From Nemertoderma westbladi (Eukaryota; Xenacoelomorpha; Nemertodermatida; Nemertodermatidae): DNA of 64,000 nucleotides. The notes under the pieces were generated by a model. That model worked only from the letters and a program-made list of their open reading frames with translations. It was not told the DNA's origin and did not search any database. Of the stretch, positions 10,101-18,974 are shown in pieces. Each line of letters opens with the position of its first letter. The stretch's first letter is position 1. The stretch spans positions 39,006 to 103,005 of the forward strand of contig JAUCBJ010006844.1 in assembly GCA_032718475.1 (NCBI GenBank). Direction: 5' to 3'. The translations under genes were made by a program, and so were the position numbers.

Positions 10101-13100
10101 AGACACTTAAATCCGTCCAATGGCAAAGCTTTCCGTTCTTGTCGAGTGTGTTGGTCTCTCGGAAGTAGGGAATCTAGTTCTACCGAAATTCTGTGTCCCT
10201 TGAGGTCTCCTACCCCGTGCATAGACTTCAACTCTATTTGGATCTCCTCGGCGTCCTGGAAGCTAGAAACGGCTCTCGCCACTTCCTCGTCGATATACGA
10301 TAATGTGGACGCAGTGTCCAACATCACATATATTCGCTTTGATCCCTTATCGCCAGTAAGTTTCACCGGAATCACGCTAAATATTTCCGACGTGGCCGAT
10401 GATAAATACGTCCGTGCGCTGGTCGATGAACTATCCGCGGTGAAACCTTGGCAGGTCACTTCTCTCGCGCTCGACTCGCCATCCTCGTCCGACGAACCTG
10501 GTTGGTAACCATCGTCCTGAATGCCGGTATACGTATTCCTCCTTATCGATACGGGTTCTTTGCTCCCCTTCCTTTGAGGATTTCGCTGTAAGTAACGGTC
10601 CGTCGGGGTGTGGAAATCCGCATGTAGCAACTTGTGATGTAGTCTGCCGCATTCCATGCATCCGTCCTTGCTGTTCGGGCACTGCCGCCGTACATGACCT
10701 GGCGCAAGACATGCCCAACAGGTGTCCAACGTCCGCACTTGAACTCTTCTCTGTTCCGAATTTAATTCTTTGAACCGTCTGCAACTATCTAACTTATGGT
10801 CGTCAGATCTTACCTCCTTTAGTAAACAGTATTGGCAACCTACAAATCCATCCGGCAACTCCTGTTGCTTTAACCTAGGTCTATCTAACCGCTCACCTGA
10901 CCATACTCGCGAGTCTGATCTAAAGGCTGGGGTACTCGAATTATATCTGTCTACTGAGTTAAATGTCACAGTGGTCCTGTCATCGTCAAAACTTACCATA
11001 GACTTACCGGTAACAGGTTTAGACTCCCTCATATTCTCTTCTGAGAAGTTTGATTTCATCTCTGCTACTGCGTCTGTGGCTATCATGTCATGAATATGCT
11101 GAAGTGTCAATACTTTACCTTGGCCCTCCAACTTATTCTCTAATTTACGCCATTTCTGTCGATAACGCATGTTTAAACGTCTTATTACGCTTTTCAAAAC
11201 TTCGGCGTGATCACCATGATGAGGTAGATTCACCGTCCTCAAGATGTCCAATGCGTTCGAAATAGCGTTCGCTAAGTTCAACAGCTCTAACGGAGTTGTA
11301 ATCCTTCCGCCCTTACCCAAGTCTTCTACTATCGACTGCGCCATCTTCGTTTTATTCCCGTAGATGTCACTAAGCGTCTTCATCGCTAACTCGAATGCCC
11401 TTTCATTGCCGACGAAGTTATCAGCAATGGCTCTAGGTTCTCGATGGAGCATCTGAAGCAAATAGTTGAACTTCTCGTTGGGAGTAAAGGTGCTGTTGGT
11501 TAGCTGCTCGTCGACATAGGTTTTGAAGGTCCTCCAGTGCTTGTGGTTGCCCATAAACTTCTGGGGTTGTTGCGTCGGCAGTCCTTGCCTAGCAGCAAAC
11601 TTACCTATGTCCCTAAGGGTTGCGTCGTTCCGGGTTAACAAATGGTTTAGTTCCGCAGGGTTGTTAAGTCTGGTCCTTTCCCGGTGGTTCCAACTTACCT
11701 GCTCCGCGTCGGTCCTTCTTTCCTTATAGTTTCGGGACTTCTGACGTCTCATGTCTTCCTCTTCATCACTCGATTCTGTGTCAGTCCTTAGCACTCGCGA
11801 TGGTTTGCGCGCTGAGGCCCTGACCCAAGCGTCCTGAATAAATTTCTCGGCCGAATTTTCGAAATTGGGATTAGAGATGTTCGGGACAGGCGTCCTTACC
11901 TGAGGTCTATGTGGTATAGTCTCCTCCGATATGCGTACTCGTTGACTAGGCTGGACTTTATCTAACTCAGGCCTGCTAGGATTTGAATTACTTCTTACCT
12001 GGGCTGCTTCCTTTAACCGTAGGTTGCTAAGCATGTCCGTTATAGGTTGGATGTGCGGCGATATAGCTTGCGCTAAACTAGCACTTAACTCATCCCTCGT
12101 AATAAATTCCTGGCTAGGGTTCTGTTGTATAGTCGGCTCTATCTGAGTAATCCGCTGTCTCTCATATGATCCCTCTTCCGGTTTAACCCGGAAGTTCTCC
12201 GTCGAACTGGGTCGGCGCTCCGTCCGCGTATTCCAAACCCGCGGGTTCGGTTCGCCCAATACTCGGCCCGTCGGAGTTTCTTCTCTAAATTCTTCGTTGT
12301 CGCGTTCGGTGTATAGTGGTGCGGTGTTCTGATGCCGTGGATTCTGCGCGATAGGTGAAGCACTAATACCAACTGGCGTGCGATATGTAGAGAATGGTTT
12401 AGCGATCCGTGTACTCGTAATAGCTGGACCGGGTATAGGAATTCTGGTCGTCGTCGACTCGCGTATGGTCGGAGTTCTCGCTTCCTGTTCGGCCTTCTGC
12501 AGTGCGAACAGTTCTCGCAACTCTGTCCCTACACTCGCCCCACATTCTTCGATCATTCGCATCCCCTTCTCGGCGATTTCGTTCGCCTTCCTAGTCCGTT
12601 CTTCGCTCTCTAAACTTAATCTCGCACTTTCCAACTGCGCCAGTTTACGCTCTTCTTCTTCCCTCGCTCGTCTCGCTGCGCTCTCTTCTTCCACTCGCGC
12701 CTTTTCTTCATACAATGCGCGTCTTCTTTTCTCGATCTCGAGTTCGCGTTCCTTGCGTCCGCGTTCGAGTTGAAGCTCGCGCTCCTTCTGTTCACGATCG
12801 AGTTTCTTGCGCTCGCGTTCGGCTTGGAGTTCGCGTTTCTTCGCTTCCTGTTCGCGTTCGAGTTGGAGTTCGCGTTTCTTCGCTTCCCGTTCGCATTCAA
12901 GTTGGAGTTCGCGTTTCTTCGCTTCCCGTTCGCGTTCTCTCTGTTCGCGTTCGAGTTCCTCGCGCTCGCGCTCGGCTTGGAGTTCACGTTCCCTTTGCTC
13001 GCGTTCCGCTCGCTCGCGCTTACTTATCTCTTCCAACTCTCGTAACTCTGCGTCCAACTTACGTGTGCGCTCCCGTTCCCGCTCGGCTTCCTTCCGTGCT

Positions 13101-14167
13101 TCCTGTGCACGCAAAACTTCCGCCTGCTGTTCGTCTAGTCGGCGTCTTCTCTCCTCCGCCGAGTTGTGAGAAACAAGGGATCTAGCACATATTACCTTAC
13201 CTCGCGCGTGACTAACCTGGGAATCGCCGCTGTCTCTAGATGCGTCGTCGGGTGGAGTCAACGTCCTCTGTTGAATGTTCTCCGTCGTCGGTAGCACCTG
13301 GCCTGGTACCACCACTCCATTCTGCATCAGCCAGCTAGTAACTTCCCTCTGATAACGGCGCTCTTCCTTATCTTGGATCTCTTCTCGCTCCACTAACTCT
13401 CTCAACTCTGCGTCACTCACTTGAGTCGCCTGCGCTTGTGATGCCCATAGCAGCCAGTTCTCCGTCCTAACTCGTCGGAATCGCTCCGATAACTCGCGGT
13501 GCTCCAACAAGGCTGCTAAAACCCTGTCGTAAATCCTCGTCGCCACGTCGCTCGACTGAGACTCTACTGCCTTCTTCGCTAGGACTGCAAGCTCCTCCGT
13601 CTGCTTGAATAACGCTGAGTTATATCCTCTTCTAATCTCTACTAACTCTACCCTCCCGATGTTCGCTGGGTCAGCTAACATCTTCCTTACCTTGTCCGCC
13701 GTCCGGGTTATATGTCCGGCATGCGCGCGAAGTTTCTTCTTTATCGCGATATCGAACTCTCTATCACTCACCTGACTTACGCTCGGTGGACTTGAAGGAT
13801 TATTTCGGGAACTACGGGTACTCCTAACAGCCGTCGGGACCACGGCACTTACCATACCCACAGGTCTGGAAACCGGGCTCCGGGCTCTCGCTTCTGCTAC
13901 ACTACCCTCCCTATCACTCACCTCTGTCCGGGCTGCTGTACAGTCCTTCCTTACAGTAGCGGTAGGGGATCCTAATACTATTACTTGAGGTTGTTGTTCT
14001 TCCTCACTAGTCACTGTCTCGTCCTCCTGTTCACTTACGTCAGCGTCGCTCGCTGCGTCGTCATAGTCGGCATTGTCATCAACAGTAATGTTTACGCTAT
14101 CGTCAGTCGGCGGTCCAGCCGCCGTCTCGTAGCTGTCCTCTAGTGCCTCCTTGTCTGAGACACTCAT
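7178..14167 (-). CDS. BEL-1 gag-protease-reverse transcriptase-RNase H polyprotein
   Basis: A 2329-residue frame from ATG 14167. Order: acidic N-terminus; long Glu/Arg-rich coiled coil with tandem 13-residue repeats (about 340-540); BEL gag region (DUF1759-like, about 870-1040); Cys/His clusters at about 1110-1180 (CQYC, CWAC-x4-H-x4-C, CMEC); aspartic protease with LDTAS, Asp about 1284, in place of the commoner DTG/DSG; reverse transcriptase with YMDD at 1822-1825; RNase H with SDAS (about 2003) and TDAS; then three 7-residue repeats. It makes capsid, protease and the enzymes that copy element RNA to DNA. Gag and pol are fused without a frameshift. It ends at TGA 7178 and the integrase follows in the same frame, so integrase needs readthrough, or this copy is broken. 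Sense-strand GGTAAG motifs are unusually frequent. Confidence 0.93.
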   Translation of the reverse strand: MSVSDKEALEDSYETAAGPPTDDSVNITVDDNADYDDAASDADVSEQEDETVTSEEEQQPQVIVLGSPTATVRKDCTAARTEVSDREGSVAEARARSPVSRPVGMVSAVVPTAVRSTRSSRNNPSSPPSVSQVSDREFDIAIKKKLRAHAGHITRTADKVRKMLADPANIGRVELVEIRRGYNSALFKQTEELAVLAKKAVESQSSDVATRIYDRVLAALLEHRELSERFRRVRTENWLLWASQAQATQVSDAELRELVEREEIQDKEERRYQREVTSWLMQNGVVVPGQVLPTTENIQQRTLTPPDDASRDSGDSQVSHARGKVICARSLVSHNSAEERRRRLDEQQAEVLRAQEARKEAERERERTRKLDAELRELEEISKRERAEREQRERELQAEREREELEREQREREREAKKRELQLECEREAKKRELQLEREQEAKKRELQAERERKKLDREQKERELQLERGRKERELEIEKRRRALYEEKARVEEESAARRAREEEERKLAQLESARLSLESEERTRKANEIAEKGMRMIEECGASVGTELRELFALQKAEQEARTPTIRESTTTRIPIPGPAITSTRIAKPFSTYRTPVGISASPIAQNPRHQNTAPLYTERDNEEFREETPTGRVLGEPNPRVWNTRTERRPSSTENFRVKPEEGSYERQRITQIEPTIQQNPSQEFITRDELSASLAQAISPHIQPITDMLSNLRLKEAAQVRSNSNPSRPELDKVQPSQRVRISEETIPHRPQVRTPVPNISNPNFENSAEKFIQDAWVRASARKPSRVLRTDTESSDEEEDMRRQKSRNYKERRTDAEQVSWNHRERTRLNNPAELNHLLTRNDATLRDIGKFAARQGLPTQQPQKFMGNHKHWRTFKTYVDEQLTNSTFTPNEKFNYLLQMLHREPRAIADNFVGNERAFELAMKTLSDIYGNKTKMAQSIVEDLGKGGRITTPLELLNLANAISNALDILRTVNLPHHGDHAEVLKSVIRRLNMRYRQKWRKLENKLEGQGKVLTLQHIHDMIATDAVAEMKSNFSEENMRESKPVTGKSMVSFDDDRTTVTFNSVDRYNSSTPAFRSDSRVWSGERLDRPRLKQQELPDGFVGCQYCLLKEVRSDDHKLDSCRRFKELNSEQRRVQVRTLDTCWACLAPGHVRRQCPNSKDGCMECGRLHHKLLHADFHTPTDRYLQRNPQRKGSKEPVSIRRNTYTGIQDDGYQPGSSDEDGESSAREVTCQGFTADSSSTSARTYLSSATSEIFSVIPVKLTGDKGSKRIYVMLDTASTLSYIDEEVARAVSSFQDAEEIQIELKSMHGVGDLKGHRISVELDSLLPRDQHTRQERKALPLDGFKCLAMKGFGRQLGKVPPMSPIAQEYFDKLRVPRHQVGYRNVSMLIGAEQLIAHQIWETRPAEPHVNGPHAHRTILGWYTRVPMSYEFTGGDKPMNRYDELQPITQPPLVEPPDIDEFRRTCIDHYSDFSESDEELIPDNVRLSEPLHNDRTDSEPEDYCYQTRGSGSAAHATYLTNVLTYTDIVEGQVAKYRDLDIFQYSEEELQKELIRQDLETGARTVEWLDRDAMEPGGYDLAMSTDEKRSLEMMEDTIRLLPTGHFEVGMLWRRQPPKLENNYNLALKRLNGVRARLLKNPDIREKYCAQINNYFAKGFAGKVEDPDLVTDQTYYLPHHYVTHPDKPDKVRVVNDCAAVYRGMSLNSELMDGPNLNNYLIGILLRFRQRRFAFTCDIEAMFHQVRACKADQDSLRFLWFENEDLSGPVVIYQMYVRIFGARDSPNGTLFVLKKTATAQIGKYPVEVIESILRNFYMDDGLVSKDTAEQAIEVAHGLQECLATGGFPLTKFTTNSEALLESFPVKDRGSGDIELGVEPIPMARVLGLAWNPNSDKFQVRVRFEPSSPDKVLTKRICLSTLSRLFDPMNFISPVILQARACMRKIWLSDLEWDEPISPIHAKQWREWEAELHLLKNIDVPRSYFPNQLVFPTDLELHLFSDASDTGFGMVAYLRREVSQDKFETAFVTSRSKTMPVKYMTVPRAELQAAVVSVEVSKQITEELDTTLTLFYWTDASLVLVYIAADNIALKTFVANRRAQIVDFSTKEQWRHCPGVLNPADITSRVAMPAEFCQEESQEFWLHGPNFLTRTQEHWPERLKIVTNPMPEDAEVKVEKVSKSKSKAKLKSLERPEESLERPEELLERPGDLSDQQTYVTTRSGRVSYDIKPPLQTGRQSQLVSDGQKMTDTMEPLVSKPAGLDSKLPLVSGQPSLALESCSVYDKLLNSSASWLTICKRTAWLSRYVSYLCLKHSKHLREPSSANSE
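7540..7602 (-). repeat. 21-bp tandem repeat, three units, in the pol frame
   Basis: Three 21-bp units with core GCCGCTCCAAT encode 7-residue repeats (LERPEES-like) between RNase H and the stop. They are in frame, so expansion or loss leaves the protein readable. This looks like a flexible acidic linker. Confidence 0.7.
12770..12990 (-). repeat. 39-bp tandem repeats encoding the gag coiled coil
   Basis: Units of about 39 bp containing GCGTTTCTTCGCTTC recur at least three times and encode 13-residue units around EAKKRELQ. The array extends the charged coiled coil of gag. Because the units are in frame, length change by slippage is tolerated. Confidence 0.75.
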
Positions 14168-14967
14168 AGTCTAAATAATGTTTGCCTTCCGGCAAAATAT
14201 CTCGCAAAAGTTCGAGATATAATTATAATTTAACCGAAATACGGTCAAATTATTTGTCAAATAATCAGTTGGTCCAAATGTCAAAAATAAATTCGCAATG
14301 CAATATTGTGAATTTAATGGGGTATATAGTTATAGCAAATACTAACACAATATTTAAACAAAATATTATTATATAGCTACTATATAATATTAAATACCGG
14401 TATAGCACAAAATAACTTTTGAATCTAATACAAAATATTCAAAATAAACTTGCCACCCGAATATTTCTAATTTTATATATAGCTCTAATCAACGTAATTT
14501 TAATTTCAAATATTATATGTATCCACTAGCGCGTGGCTACATCTTCGGGTTGCGACTCTCTCTAACTCTCTCTCTAACTTGAGCGATTCAAAAAACCATG
14601 GCCGGCTAAACCTAAATATCCTAACTAATAAATTGAGTTCAGCTTCGCAGTTAAACAACCGGTAATTTTTTACTGCTTCCACAAACACAGTGGTGCCAAC
14701 AGAACAACTAACCTTGTTTGCTGTGAGATTCCACGTCCGCGTCCAAAGATTCAGGCCCTTCGCTGATTGCAAACCGAACCCGCAGACCCACACGAACCCC
14801 AAACTCAGAAGTTCCGTCTTGCCATGTATCTCCAGATGGTATAAAATAACTAAGCGGTTACCTAACATACCGGTACAAAACTCTAGAATTTTACAAAATA
14901 ATTTTGACCGAAAACTGAATTCTCGCAAACCTAGCTAAAATTTTCAAAAAACTTACTAATTACTGTT

Positions 14968-15460
14968 TGCCCTAAGGCCTAAGGAACTGCTGTATTCGCA
15001 ATTAGCAAAACGCACTACCGTACATCCACTGTATGCAGTACAGTAAGTAAAACAGTACACCAACCTAACAGCCTAATGATACTGTGTGTGGTACGGCAAA
15101 CAAATGTCCCTTCTACCGTACGCAGTAACAACAATCAGCCTAATGTACTACTGTACTATTGTACGCAGCCAGTGAATACAGTAATCTAAACTAACAGCCT
15201 AAAAGAATATACTCAATGTTCTACCGTACGCTAGCCTATAGCCTACAGCAGACGATCACGTGCTCTAACTTATTACTTAATACTGTGATACTACTATCAG
15301 CCTAAGAATACTATATTGACCGCTGCAAGCAACAGCCAATAACGCGTATTACTGATACGAAGTATCAGTAATCTAAACTAACAGCCTAAGAATACTCTAT
15401 TTACTGTACGCTACAGCCTACAGCAAACAGTGCGCGTATTACTGATAAACAACCGCGACC
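14968..15460. repeat. Degenerate tandem repeats in the BEL-1 leader
   Basis: Irregular units of about 60-110 bp share AACAGCCTAA, TACCGTACGC/TACTGTACGC and GCGTATTACTGAT. They resemble the ACTAATACTGCATACTG repeats at the LTR edge in composition but are not identical. This might be a repeated protein-binding or packaging region; no function is shown. Confidence 0.5.
15348..15372. repeat. 11-bp-stem hairpin in the BEL-1 leader
   Basis: ATTACTGATAC (15348-15358) and GTATCAGTAAT (15362-15372) form a perfect stem with loop GAA. It lies in the repeat zone upstream of gag and could fold in the genomic RNA. Confidence 0.6.
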
Positions 15461-16847
15461 TCTATACTAACAGCAGAACTGTTGAACAGACCAATACCCG
15501 TTAATATCCTTCTGCCAACCTAATAAGTTCTTGTCTAACCAATAAGACACAAAGACTGCTCTACTGTTAAGTAAAGGGGCTCAGGAGCGTGATATTACTA
15601 AATTGTAAGGGTTGCTAAATACAAAACCGCTACTTACCGTTAGATGGCGCTAATCTGCCGTCCACTAATATATTTTACTAATTTTACACAACTCCTGCAA
15701 AATCGCTTGTTCCTTTCTCTACCGATTGCTCAATAGAGAGCTAACTGTTCGAATCTATGAGCCACGCGGGAATAACCAAAACAATAAACCCGAGTCGGCT
15801 CCCTAAGCTTACTTAAGACGAGTGCGAGAGGCCTTGCACTCAGAGTATTCTTACGCCTAATTTTATCACTATTAAAGCACGCTATTACCTACGTCTTTCT
15901 AATCGCGAATACTGGAGGTTCCCTAACGTAATGTGTGAATGCGAGAATATTTAAAATATCAAAATGGTACAGTATCTGTTTCTACGTGGATAATACCACT
16001 CCGAGTCTAAAACTGCCCGCGACTGGCTTTAGGCCAGCAAAATTACTAGCGTATCGTGCGTACCGAATAGTGCGTTCTAGCTGATTGCCCGCTAATGCAA
16101 ATAACCGCTCAGCGTGAATAGTTTACAGTACACTAATTATTACCTTAGCTACTCTCCGCTATGCTGCGTACTAATTCTTAATTTTTTACTAATTAATTAC
16201 AGTCACAAATATTTAACAGCGTACTAATTACTAAGAGTTCCAGAATACGTAATTCTAATTTATCACGCAACAGGTTTCGCTAGTAATAGCCTAAATTGCC
16301 GTATTACTTTGACCTAATCAATAACTAATTATTGTAACTAAGAAATAGAAATCAATCAAAGGAAAAAGAGCGCCTATCTAAGCATTCGTAATCTTAGGCA
16401 CACTTCAATAACACACCAATCAGCGTTAGAAATCACAGTTTACAATTGTGCAATTCACTACTCGTACTCCACACTCAACGTTTTAATACGCGCAGGCCTC
16501 TCCCGGGTACATCTAGGATTCCTAACTAACCCAATTCCTGCCCCCCTAATACTAAATAGAGACAAAACCTGGATCATCAGCCCCCTAGATACTGTACCGG
16601 CGATCGGTCTGCGTGCCGCAGTGCAAGATACCCGCCCGCAACGGTGACCCTGGCCAGCGTTGCCCGCTTTGAATCCTCCGCTCTCTCCTAGTCGCTCAAC
16701 CCCCCGATGCGCCCACCGCCCACTGGCACCTTAGCCCTCCATGATGCTAATAGCTACCGTAGCGGCGCATGCAAATCACAAAGTCTGACAGTCTCAGGAA
16801 TCCCTTGGGATTATTGCGCAGAAAAGAATCACATAGAACCATCAATC

Positions 16848-17621
16848 AAAGGTAGAAATCATAGTTCGATTGTAATTTGCAGTAATCGAAGGAATTATTG
16901 AGAAACACAAGCAAAGTAATCGCACTAGCAAATCATTCCAAGAAATTAATCAAAATTAGCAAATTGCAGAAAATACGATATCCTAATACAAAATTAGAGA
17001 CAGCTCAGCAAGTAAATTGTAACAGGGGTGTGTCATGTGATAAGGCATGAACATATGAACAAATATATGAACAACAATATGAACAACAAAAGGTCCTACC
17101 GGCACACCGCCAATTTATAGGTGATCCGGATGGGGTGATGCAATAAGGTGACTCAATCGCTCTCCCATTGGCTCTCCAGTCCATGCTAGCATTAAACCAA
17201 CCTGGAAGCAGTTAATCCAATAAGGAGACCGGATTGTAGCCCTATGCCCTCAAATTATTACCATATATGGTAATGGATCACGTCTCTGGCTGCTGAATGG
17301 CCAGGACAGCGTCCCTATATGCTAGCCCTATCAAACTAATATCAGCAAGCACAAAATCCAGGGTCCGAGTAAACTCGCTACCCTGGAACTATCTACATAT
17401 ATCCTAATACAAAATTACGTAGGTAGGGCTACATACTATACAAAATGAATGGATGCAAAATATATGGGCGTTTTAACTTCCTTACCTAAATGTCACCACA
17501 CTGCGCCTTATCTAAATAATTATACTGCACAACAGACTAATATTACGTACAGTATAACGGACTAATACTGCATACTGCATAATGGACTAATACTGTGGAT
17601 ACAGCGCCATATACCGTAACA
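16848..17621 (-). repeat. 5' LTR of BEL-1 (verified part)
   Basis: Identical to 1-774 except T at 17094. Its outer edge at 17621 abuts LINE-derived DNA beginning AAAGGAGATT. The CArG palindrome (17257-17274) and stem-loop (17358-17386) are both present. Near identity with the other copy means the insertion, or a gene-conversion event, is recent. Confidence 0.95.
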
Positions 17622-18361
17622 AAAGGAGATTTCGGTATACCAACAAACTATCGTGGGATCTGTCTGCTTGTGGTAATTGCAAAAATATACAACAACAATG
17701 ATTCTATATAGGATTAGGCCTCACATAGCAGCAGAAACTACTGCGTAAGAGCCAAAACCGATTTCGACCAAGTAGATCAACAATAGCTCAGATACTTGCA
17801 CTACGGAGAATGAATGAGGGACTTAAATCAAACGATCTCCCCAGTCCTGAAATTTGTGGACTTTAAGAAATCATTGGACTCCATCCATAGAGGTAAAATG
17901 ATGGGAATCCTATGACCTTATGGAATACCATAAATAATTGTCGCTGGCATATGATTGTTATATTGTGACACAGAATCTCAGGTACTCTCACTAGATGTTG
18001 AAACAGGGTTCTTCTCAATCCTGGCGGGTGTACTGCAATGTAACATATTGGTGCCATTACTATTTGTAATTGTACTGGATTATGCAATGAGGATGGAAAT
18101 AAATGGTGAAGATCTGGGATTCACACAACAAGAATGTAGAAGTAGCAGATATCCGGCAACTACAGTCAACCGACTTCGCAGATGACATCATACCACTCTA
18201 TAATAATGCAGGATTGCATATGAATGCTACTACGATCAAATTAATAACTTTTAATGTTGATGGAAACTTGACAAAAATCGATAATAATCAACTAAGGAAG
18301 GTCAACGATTTCCAGTACCTTGAGTGATGGATAGAGAGTAGCAAAAATGATATAGAAATGT
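17622..18361 (+). pseudogene. Decayed reverse transcriptase of the RTE-like LINE A, interrupted by BEL-1
   Basis: The sequence follows the RT part of the LINE at 42403-43791 (opposite strand) from its GIPTNYRGIC region, through the FKKAFDSIH-like and LAGVLQ-like regions, to the DFQYL region near 18320, with many stops and indels. It is cut at 17622 by BEL-1, so its 5' part should lie left of the window. Non-functional. Confidence 0.85.
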
Positions 18362-18686
18362 TGCTGCAGATGTGTTTTCTGCAGTCTCGATTTACTTATT
18401 TTGAGTATTCTAGATTTAAAGTCCATGATTTGTTTAGTTAATTAATTTACGGACAGATTTATTTTGTGTTACTGGTTAGTAGTTAATTTCTATTAAAGGC
18501 TACACCCAGGCCTGATTTAGTTGATTGAGACACCACCTAGTGTTGTTATGCGCATATTTGTTGTATAGTATTAGGTGCTTCTTTAAACCGCACAGTGGTG
18601 CCTGAATGCCATTAGTTGTTTCTCTAGCCTTCCATATATATAGCGGCAGTTAGTGAACATGCTTTATCATATTTTAACGTAGAAAT
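18362..18686. other. Unassigned DNA between LINE fragments
   Basis: I see no coding frame or terminal repeats here. It contains CACAGTGGTGCC at about 18590, recalling CACAGTGGTGCC at 14685 in the BEL-1 leader; the shared stretch is too short to interpret. Confidence 0.4.
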
Positions 18687-18900
18687 GAGATCCTTCCAGG
18701 CTTCCCGATTCTCCATAGTTGTCTCAATTTCGTTTCTATCAAATTGTTATGGCCGGTTGTCCACGGCTACGCTTTCCATGAGTTGGTTGCCAGAAAAGTA
18801 GATCTGGTTTGACCTCGTCTTTACTTCGCCAGCAGTGCCCACTGAATCATAATCTGCATTCATGGAGGGTGGTTGGTACAAGTGGTATTGTACCATAAAA
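18687..18900 (-). pseudogene. 3' fragment of LINE A, inverted
   Basis: GAAATGAGATCCTTCCAGG onward matches 41918-42160, the C-terminal end of the LINE A protein read on the minus strand, with a deletion of about 20 bp. It breaks off at ACCATAAAA near 18900, followed by an AT-rich stretch. It lies opposite in orientation to the fragment at 17622-18361. Confidence 0.85.
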
Positions 18901-18974
18901 CTTATAAAAACTGAAACTTATAAAACTATATATATATATAAAACTTATAAAATCTATTAATGTTCTTACCAGAA

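Larger units (their letters stand above)
1092..13871. repeat. Eight dispersed copies of a palindrome close to CCAAACCCGCGGGTTTGG in BEL-1
   Basis: Copies are at 1092-1108, 2589-2605, 4184-4201 (perfect 18-bp palindrome), 5288-5304, 7375-7392, 9612-9628, 12233-12250 and 13854-13871. Variants change GCGGG to GCAGG, CACAGG or CACGGG, often symmetrically (AAACCC/GGGTTT becomes AGACCC/GGGTCT at 9612). Spacing is 1.1-2.6 kb. Two copies (1092, 5288) lie in untranslated DNA. The coding ones are read in different frames: TRGFG in ORF4, KPAGL in ORF3, NPRVW in gag. None was seen in the LTRs, in BEL-2 or elsewhere in the window. The signal is therefore carried by DNA or RNA, not protein; its function is unknown. 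Confidence 0.85.
14168..16847 (-). other. BEL-1 leader, and possibly the inner part of its 5' LTR
   Basis: There is 2.7 kb between the gag ATG and the verified LTR sequence. It is AT-rich with no convincing protein. Because the other LTR is cut at window position 1, the part of this stretch that belongs to the LTR cannot be decided. A primer-binding site should lie just inside the LTR. On the minus strand, TTGGCACCACTGTG at 14686-14699 starts TGG and is one weak candidate. The segment 14968-15460 holds degenerate repeats. The plus-strand stretch 14677-14714 resembles the inverted stretch 5367-5414. Confidence 0.55.
1..17621 (-). mobile_element. BEL-1: giant BEL/Pao-type LTR retrotransposon, 3' end cut by the window start
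   Basis: Bases 1-774 and 16848-17621 are direct repeats with one difference (C at 247, T at 17094) and no indel. Both copies end in ACA on the plus strand, so the LTR begins TGT in element orientation. All long frames between them lie on the minus strand in the order gag-protease-RT-RNase H, integrase, ORF3, ORF4. The integrase is followed by a BEL-specific C-terminal region, which with the domain order assigns the element to BEL/Pao. At more than 17.6 kb it is far larger than the usual 5-10 kb of this group; the excess is a long leader (14168-16847) and ORF3/ORF4. The right flank (17622 onward) is a decayed RTE-like LINE, which is the target. The target duplication cannot be verified because the left flank is outside the window. 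The true LTR may be longer than 774 bp. Confidence 0.93.

Noticed and set aside
12715-13185. Arg/Val-rich and Ser/Arg-rich frames on the plus strand
   Set aside because: They are the antisense of the Glu/Arg-rich coiled coil repeats of BEL-1 gag.
14506-14928. 140-residue minus-strand frame in the BEL-1 leader
   Set aside because: It starts at a TTG, shows no domain, and lies in probable untranslated leader or LTR. It could be a small upstream ORF but nothing supports it.
17622-18900. Twin-priming inversion of a single LINE A copy
   Set aside because: The order and orientation of the plus-strand 5' part and the minus-strand 3' part do not match the product expected from twin priming, and 325 bp of unrelated DNA separate them.
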